Source: Megascapheus bottae (Eukaryota; Chordata; Mammalia; Rodentia; Geomyidae). Taken from it: a DNA stretch of 64,000 nt. The translations under genes were made by a program, and so were the position numbers. Below are positions 58,495 through 64,000 of this stretch, in pieces; the stretch's first letter is position 1, and the number at the start of each line of letters is the position of its first letter. The notes beneath the pieces are model-generated. The model searched no databases, was not told where the DNA came from, and saw only the letters and a list, made by a program, of their open reading frames with translations. The stretch spans positions 35,296,001-35,360,000 of the forward strand of contig JANJXV010000013.1 in NCBI GenBank assembly GCA_024803745.1, in the 5' to 3' direction.

Positions 58495-58768
58495 ATGTGA
58501 TTGTTGTTCTTAATGTACTATGTTATTTCTCTTCTCTTTTGTTGCCCTTTGGTTAATCTCATATTGTTACAGTATCTGACTTTGTTACCTGGAATATTGT
58601 ATATACATTTATTTGAAATAGGAAAACAAGATGATTGGGAGGGGTTGGGGGAGGGAAATGAGGACAAAAACATGAGAAGGGCTATCAATGGGTGAAAGTA
58701 ATGCACTCTCTGGCGAATGTAACTGTAAACCCTCTGTACATTACAATAAAAAAAATTTTAAATTAAAT
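58495..58768 (+). mobile_element. L1 3' UTR nested in a SINE (G-tract lineage)
   Basis: GTTGTTCTTAATGTACTATG, the G-run block GGGAGGGGTTGGGGGAGGG (58636-58654), GCGAATGTAACTGTAAACC, ACAATAAAAAAAA. Confidence 0.88.
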
Positions 58769-58770
58769 AA

Positions 58771-58845
58771 AGGGTCTCAGGTCCTTTTGTGCCCAGGCTG
58801 GCATTGAACCTTGATCCTCATATCTCATCCTCCTGAGTAGCTCTA
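58771..58845 (-). mobile_element. B1/ID composite SINE, interrupted (part 2)
   Basis: GGGTCTCAGGTCCTTTTGTGCC ... CTCCTGAGTAGCTC. Confidence 0.8.
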
Positions 58846-58903
58846 AACTGTATATTTTAAAGAATGAATCTTACAGTATTAAAATTGTATTTTAGTAAGA
58901 TTT

Positions 58904-59097
58904 TTTTTGCCAGTCCTGGGCCTTTAGCTCAAAGCCTGAGCACTATTGTCCTTGGGCTTTCTCAAGGCTAGAACTCTACCACTTGAGCCACAGCATCACT
59001 TCTGGCTTTTTTTCTATGTATGTGGTACCAAGGAATTGAACCCGGTCTTCATGCATGCTAGGCAAGCGCTCTACTACTAGGCCAAACTTCTGGCCCC
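58904..59097 (-). mobile_element. Dimeric ID-type SINE
   Basis: Full-length; TAGTAAGATTTTT and CAGTAAGATTATT flank it. Confidence 0.9.
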
Positions 59098-59178
59098 TCA
59101 GTAAGATTATTTTTAACCATGAAAAAATAAAAACCAATTTTAATAAGAAAATATTTTTCTTCAGAAAAAGGAAAATTG

Positions 59179-59214
<36 letters not shown>
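59179..59214. repeat. (TG)n microsatellite
   Basis: About 17 TG units. Confidence 0.94.
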
Positions 59215-59216
<2 letters not shown>

Positions 59217-59225
59217 CCACAAAAA

Positions 59226-59290
59226 AAGAAAGGAAGGAAGGAAAGAAGGATGGAAGGAAGGAAGGAAGGAAGGAAGGAAGGAAGGAGGGA
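59226..59290. repeat. (GGAA)n microsatellite
   Basis: About 14 GGAA units with a few substitutions. Confidence 0.94.
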
Positions 59291-59292
59291 AG

Positions 59293-59800
59293 TCAAGTCA
59301 GATATGGAGGCTCATATCTATAAGCCTAGCTACTCAGGAAAATGAGATCAGGAGGATTACCATTAAAGGACAGCCCAAACAAAAAGTCCAGGCAATTCTT
59401 TCTAATCAATAGCTGGGGATGGTAATATACCCCTGTCATCCCAGATTCACAGGAGGCTGAGATTAGGAATACTGGAGTCCCAGGCCGAGCTTAGCAAAAA
59501 TTTCACAAGACTACTACAGTAGAAGAAGTTAGGCATGGTGATTTGTGTGTTATCCCAGCTACAGCAGGAAGCAAAAAACAGGCAAATAACAATACAGGAA
59601 ATAAGACCAATCTCAAAAATAACCAGTTCAACTTGGAACCAATGGCTCACATCTACAATCCTAGGCACTTAGTAGGCTGAAATATGAGTCACCATTTACA
59701 ACAATAATAATAACCAATGCAAAACAGGGGGAATGGAAGCATAGCACAAGTGGGTTAGATGGTAATCTCAAACCACAAGTACCACTAAAAATTTTAAAAA
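59293..59800 (+). mobile_element. Array of B1-like monomers (multi-monomer SINE)
   Basis: Four B1-like starts in one orientation: GGAGGCTCATATCTATAAGCC (59306), GGGGATGGTAATATACCCC (59413), AGGCATGGTGATTTGTGTG (59530), CCAATGGCTCACATCTACAATCC (59638). An ID-like right part follows (AAGCATAGCACAAGTGGG). About 500 nt. Confidence 0.55.
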
Positions 59801-60019
59801 GAGAACAAAAACCTTAAAATAATAAAACTAATCTCTTAAGGAAGTTTGAAATATAAACTGATGAATAAGACTAAAGTATAGTATATGCAGAAATAAAACC
59901 CCATGAGGTCAATTCTTTAAACAATTAAAATAATTTAACAAAATAAATATCAAGAAAATGACACATATTTTGAATCGGGAGGGAGAGCAACAAGGAACAG
60001 TAGACAAATACATGGTATT

Positions 60020-60047
60020 AAAGTTTGAACCCAGGACTGGCAAAAAA
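60020..60047 (+). mobile_element. SINE 3' end fragment
   Basis: GTTTGAACCCAGGACTGGC plus A only. Confidence 0.65.
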
Positions 60048-60263
60048 AATTTTAAAGATTAAGAATTCCACAGTTCATATTTTTGCCCCATTATTATTCT
60101 CAGCCCTATTGCACATCCCTGCCTTGACTACTGCCTTAATTCAATTTTTTTCAGAGCATCTCCTTGAGGAAGACAATCTACAAAGGTTCAGTAATTTTTC
60201 CTTAATATGATTAACCTCATTCCTACATTCTTTACATTCCTTGGTTCTGAATCTACTTCTAAT

Positions 60264-60455
60264 TTTTTGTTGCCAGGCCTGGGGCTTGAACTCAGGGTCT
60301 GGGCATTGTCCTTGGGCTTTGTCAAGGCTAGTGCTCTACCTTTGAGCCACAGCACCACTTCTAGCCTTTTCTGTGCATGTGGTACCAAGGTATCAAACCC
60401 AAGGCTTCATGCATTGCTACGCAGGCACTCTACCACTAGGCCATGCTCCCGGCCT
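60264..60455 (-). mobile_element. Dimeric ID-type SINE
   Basis: Full-length; CTACTTCTAATTTTT before and CTTCTATATTTTCC after. Confidence 0.88.
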
Positions 60456-60460
60456 TCTAT

Positions 60461-60691
60461 ATTTTCCAGAACTGGGGTTTGAACTCAAAGCATAGGCACT
60501 GTTCCTAAGCCTCTTTATATGCAAGGCTAGTGCTCTATCACTTGAGTCACAGCACCACTACTAGCTTTTTCTTAGAAGTTTATTGGAAATGATAGTCTTA
60601 ATAACTTTTCTGCCTGGGCTGGCTATGAACTGTGATCCTCAGACCTCAGCCTCCTGAGTAGCGAGGATTAAAGGTGTGAGCCACCAGTGTC
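60461..60691 (-). mobile_element. B1/ID composite SINE, older
   Basis: Complete, B1 end GGATTAAAGGTGTGAGCCACC. Confidence 0.83.
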
Positions 60692-60889
60692 CTTCTACTT
60701 CTAAATTTTTAAGCCAGCCAAACCATTTTCTGTATTCTGCCAAATACTGTTAAATCATCTCTTGTTCTCTCATCTCTGAAATGATTTCATGCATTTTATC
60801 AACAGTAGGAAAAATATAATCATTCTATCATGTATTATTAGAAGTTTCAAGTAAGATTTCAAAACCACTTATTTAATAATATAAACTCT

Positions 60890-61109
60890 TTTTTTTGTGG
60901 GTCATGGAACTTGAACTCTGGGCCTGGGTACTGTCCCTGAGCTCTTCAGCTCAAGGCTACCACGCTACCTTTGAGCCAAGCCCCACTTCCCACTTTCTAG
61001 AAGTTAACTGGAGATAAGAGTCTCAGGTCCTTTTGTGCCAGGTTGGCTTTGAACCTTGATCCTCAGATTTCAGCCTCCTAAGTAACTAGGATTACAGGTG
61101 TGTGCCAAG
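60890..61109 (-). mobile_element. B1/ID composite SINE
   Basis: Full-length; B1 end GATTACAGGTGTGTGCCAAG. Confidence 0.86.
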
Positions 61110-61193
61110 TGAGATGTGAAACACAATGGGATATGACAAATTATGCAGGATTCTAAACAATCACATACAGTGAGACCAAAAGAGGATAGTCTT

Positions 61194-61436
61194 TCTTGGG
61201 TATCTCATATTGTTACAGTATCTCACTTTGTTATCTGAAATATTGAATTTATTTGTATTTGATTATTTGAAATTTGATAGGGAAGGAGGGAAAACCAAGA
61301 CAGGGGGTGGGTGGTGGGTGGGGGGAGGGTGATGGGTACCAAGACATGTGAAAGGGTATCAATGTATGTGAATTAATGCACCTTCTATCTGGCAAATATC
61401 ATGTAACCCTTTATTAATTACAATAAAAAATTATAA
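61194..61436 (+). mobile_element. L1 3' end with perfect target duplication (G-tract lineage)
   Basis: 243-nt terminal piece ending ACAATAAAAAATTATAAAA. AAAAGAGGATAGTCTT lies at 61178-61193 and 61437-61452 (16 bp, exact). The G-rich tract lies at 61303-61329. Confidence 0.93.
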
Positions 61437-61689
61437 AAAAGAGGATAGTCTTAGGAGAAAATTACCAAGTTGTAATACCCAAGTATCTATTACTATGGAT
61501 ATAAAATAATATATGTATATATACTAAAACCAATATCAAAGATAAAGAAGCAAAGGACCTTTTCTTAATTTGTCTTTTTGTTTTCAGGTGATTCTTTATT
61601 CTCTACTTCATGTACAGTGCATACATATGCACATCTGAGGGAAGGTAGGGAAGGGTACGGAATCTGCAGGAAATATGTGAAAAGTTCAG

Positions 61690-61862
61690 CGGTGGGCCCA
61701 TTGGCTACTCTGGACATTAATGAAAGTGAACCATGTAACTCATGGGTGGAGATGGAAGGGAGGAACTAAGAGAGAATGAGGAACAGATGATACTGTGCAT
61801 ACCTGACAAATGTAAAGATAACCTCACTGTATAATACCTCTAAAATAAGGATAAAGCAATTG
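61690..61862 (+). mobile_element. Probable L1 3' UTR remnant
   Basis: GAAAGTGAACCATGTAACTC, GGAGATGGAAGGGAGGAAC, AAAGATAACCTCACTGTATAATACC; resembles 13490-13623 in layout. Confidence 0.45.
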
Positions 61863-62144
61863 TTTTTTAAAGGCTGTTGTAGAAATTATAATACTTATAT
61901 TAATTACTTATAATACTTTCATATTATAATAAGATTCTAGAGAGAAAACACTGTAAAATTACCATTATAAATTTATATAGCTTATAATTAAATTCATCTA
62001 TTTACCAACAGAACTGTCTATCAAATAGTGCCAGCAAGTCTAGATATTTTTATTCCTCAGCTTTAGGAACCAAATTCTGTTTCACTTACTGCGACATCCT
62101 CCAATGTCTACCATAATATCTACATAGTAGCATTAGACAAATAT

Positions 62145-62386
62145 TTTTTATGTGTGTGTTGCCAGTCCTAGGGCTTGAACTCAAGACCTGGGCACTGTCC
62201 CTGAGCTTTCTTGCTCAAGATTAGAGCTCTGCCACTTGACTCTCAGCTCTACTTTTGGCATTTGTGGGTGGTTAATTAGAGATAAGTTTCACAGACTTTC
62301 CTGCCTGTGTTGGCTTTAAATCTCCATCCTCAGATCTTAAACTCCAGAGTAGCTAGGATTATAGGCATGAGCCACCAGCACCCAGC
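62145..62386 (-). mobile_element. B1/ID composite SINE
   Basis: Full-length; right monomer starts with GCCAGTCCTAGGGC, the family-D style 3' end. Confidence 0.86.
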
Positions 62387-62826
62387 AAATCTTTCACTAT
62401 GAAAGCATATGAAATCTATTTCAGTTTTAAGGTGTACATTCCTCCATATGTATATCTAATCTACTATTCTACCTCATACCTTTGTGTGGTCTGAGGTCTA
62501 ATTTTATTTCAGTACTAATCCTAATCACTTTTATTTTCTTCACAACACTTACCACTATCCCAAACAAAGACTAAATTTGGTACAAATTATATTCTCTTTC
62601 TTTCCTGCTTTGTAAGAGCATGAGCTCATCTGTTATATCTTCAGCACCTAGGACAGGGCCTAGTATTGAATATAGGAGATTAAACATTTAATTGGATATT
62701 GAATGAATTTACGGCCACTTACCTAGTTTCTGAAAGTATTTAGTTTGTATGATACCTGATACTGGAATATTATACTGACTTAAGGAAAAAGTGACATTAA
62801 TAAATCTGTACAAAGATAGCCTTGTG

Positions 62827-63019
62827 GCCGGAAGTTTGACCTAGTGGTAGAGTGCCTGCCCAGCATGCAAGAAGACCCGGGTTTGATTCCTTGGTACCAC
62901 ATACATAGAAAAAAGCCAGAAGTGGTGGTGAAGTTCAGGTGGTAGCTAGCCTTGAGAAAGTCCAAGGACAGTGCTCAGGCCTGACCTCAAGCCCAGGACT
63001 GGCAAAAAAAAAAAAAAAA
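62827..63019 (+). mobile_element. Dimeric ID-type SINE
   Basis: Full-length; ACAAAGATAGCCTTGT before and AAAAAGATAGCCATGT after. Confidence 0.9.
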
Positions 63020-63280
63020 GATAGCCATGTAGTTGCATACTGAAAATGACCATTCTGCAATACTTGCAACTCAGGATTCATTTCTAGCTCCAAAATTCTA
63101 TTATGTAACCACCATGTGAATTATTCCTGATGCAGCATCTCCAGCAACCTTAAAGGTACTAACATTTTTTCACCTCAAATTGAATAAATCAAAATGAGTA
63201 ATTTTTCTTCCTCCTCAAATCTTTCATGTTAGTATCCAAATCTCCAAAACTCAACAAACGTATATATTTCTCATTCTCTC

Positions 63281-63466
63281 TTTTTTTTCAGTCTTGGGGC
63301 TTGAACTCAGGCCTGAGCACTATCCTTGGACTTTCTTAAGGCTAGCGCTCTACCACTTGAGCCAGCACCATTTCTAGCTTTTTCTATGTATGTGGTAAGG
63401 AATGGAACTGGGATCTCTGTGCATGCTAGGTGAGCACTCTTATCACTAGGCCAAACTCCCAGCCCC
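63281..63466 (-). mobile_element. Dimeric ID-type SINE
   Basis: Full-length with a short link deletion; ATTTCTCATTCTC (63266-63278) repeats after the element. Confidence 0.9.
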
Positions 63467-63823
63467 AAATTTCTCATTCTCCATCTCTGCTTACAATACT
63501 CTCTTTCCCATTCTCTTGATCTCATCCTCTCATTCTTTCACTTTCTTCTTTATCCTCTAAATCTAATCTCTAAATGGACCTGTTGGTTTTCTTTCTTAAT
63601 TGCCTCTTAGGTTTATTCTGCATCATTACTCTGTTATCACTCTAGTTAAACCAGCATAACTCAAACATGACTATAGTTACCTTTACCTGTTATTTAATAT
63701 TCTCTTTCACTTCTATCTACCTTGCATATTTTCTCCAGTGTTAAAAACATAACTTAGATCTCAATCTCTAAATTCAAGGGACTCCTTTTGCAATATAAAG
63801 CAATGTCAAATATATGTTACTGT

Positions 63824-64000
63824 TTTGTTTTTTTTTTTTGCTAGTCTTGGGGCTTGAACTCAGGGCATGGGCACTGTAATTGGGCTTTCTCAAGGATAGC
63901 ACTCTATCACTTGAGCCACAGCACCACTTCTGGCTTTTTCTGTGTATGTGGTACAGAGAAATTGAACTCAGAGCTTCATACATGCACTCTACCACTAGGC
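63824..64000 (-). mobile_element. Dimeric ID-type SINE, cut by the window end
   Basis: Right monomer, link and part of the left monomer to ACTCTACCACTAGGC, where the window stops. Confidence 0.87.

Overview
This is a stretch of rodent nuclear genome lying almost entirely inside one gene. Eleven short coding exons on the minus strand, all bounded by GT-AG splice sites and joining in one open frame, encode the first 313 residues of a coiled-coil protein that I recognise as CCDC73. The initiator ATG is at 55917 and transcription runs towards position 1. Everything else is intron, including the intron upstream of the first coding exon (55933-64000) and the one downstream of coding exon 11 (1-8533, continuing beyond the window). 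There is no second gene, no operon, no bacterial or phage sequence and no CRISPR array.

The introns are packed with retroposons. Two SINE families dominate, with well over a hundred copies in all. Family D (dimeric ID-type, about 195 bp) has a left ID/tRNA-Ala-like monomer (GTTTGGCCTAGTGGTAGAG ... GGTTCGATTCC), a link ending in GAAAAAAGCC, and a right monomer (GTGGCTCAAGTGGTAGAGC ... GAGTTCAAGCC) ending CCAGGACTGGC plus poly-A. Family B (about 230 bp) has a left 7SL/B1-like monomer (GTGGCTCACGCCTGTAATCC, CAGGAGGCTGAGATCTGAGG) and a right monomer clearly related to that of family D, ending CCCCATGACCAAC plus poly-A. Diverged older B1-dID-like copies, B1 monomers and multi-monomer SINEs are also present. 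A classical B1 at 57672 supports Rodentia. ID-type dimers plus B1/ID composites suggest the kangaroo rat/pocket mouse/pocket gopher group (Geomyoidea), but that species call is inference from memory of SINE families.

LINE-1 is present only as 5'-truncated pieces, from at least two lineages. One has a 3' UTR with a G-rich purine tract and ends in ACAATAAAA; the other has an A/T-rich 3' UTR without G-runs. A 504-bp solo LTR with a perfect 6-bp target duplication lies at 46895-47398, and an older MaLR-like LTR lies at about 12984-13328. Microsatellites are frequent.

Layout from high to low coordinate, the direction of transcription: upstream intron with microsatellites and SINEs (55933-64000); coding exon 1 with ATG (55783-55932); exon 2 (48577-48648); a 13-kb intron holding the solo LTR and the largest L1 block (36236-39583); exons 3-6 (35433-35504, 32800-32835, 30900-30974, 26620-26658); a 10-kb intron; the close pair of exons 7 and 8 (16213-16348, 15922-16001); exons 9-11 (11425-11553, 10149-10208, 8534-8638). 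The remaining roughly 70% of the protein must be encoded beyond position 1. I did not find a previously undescribed system. The most useful results are the exon model and several well-dated retroposition events.
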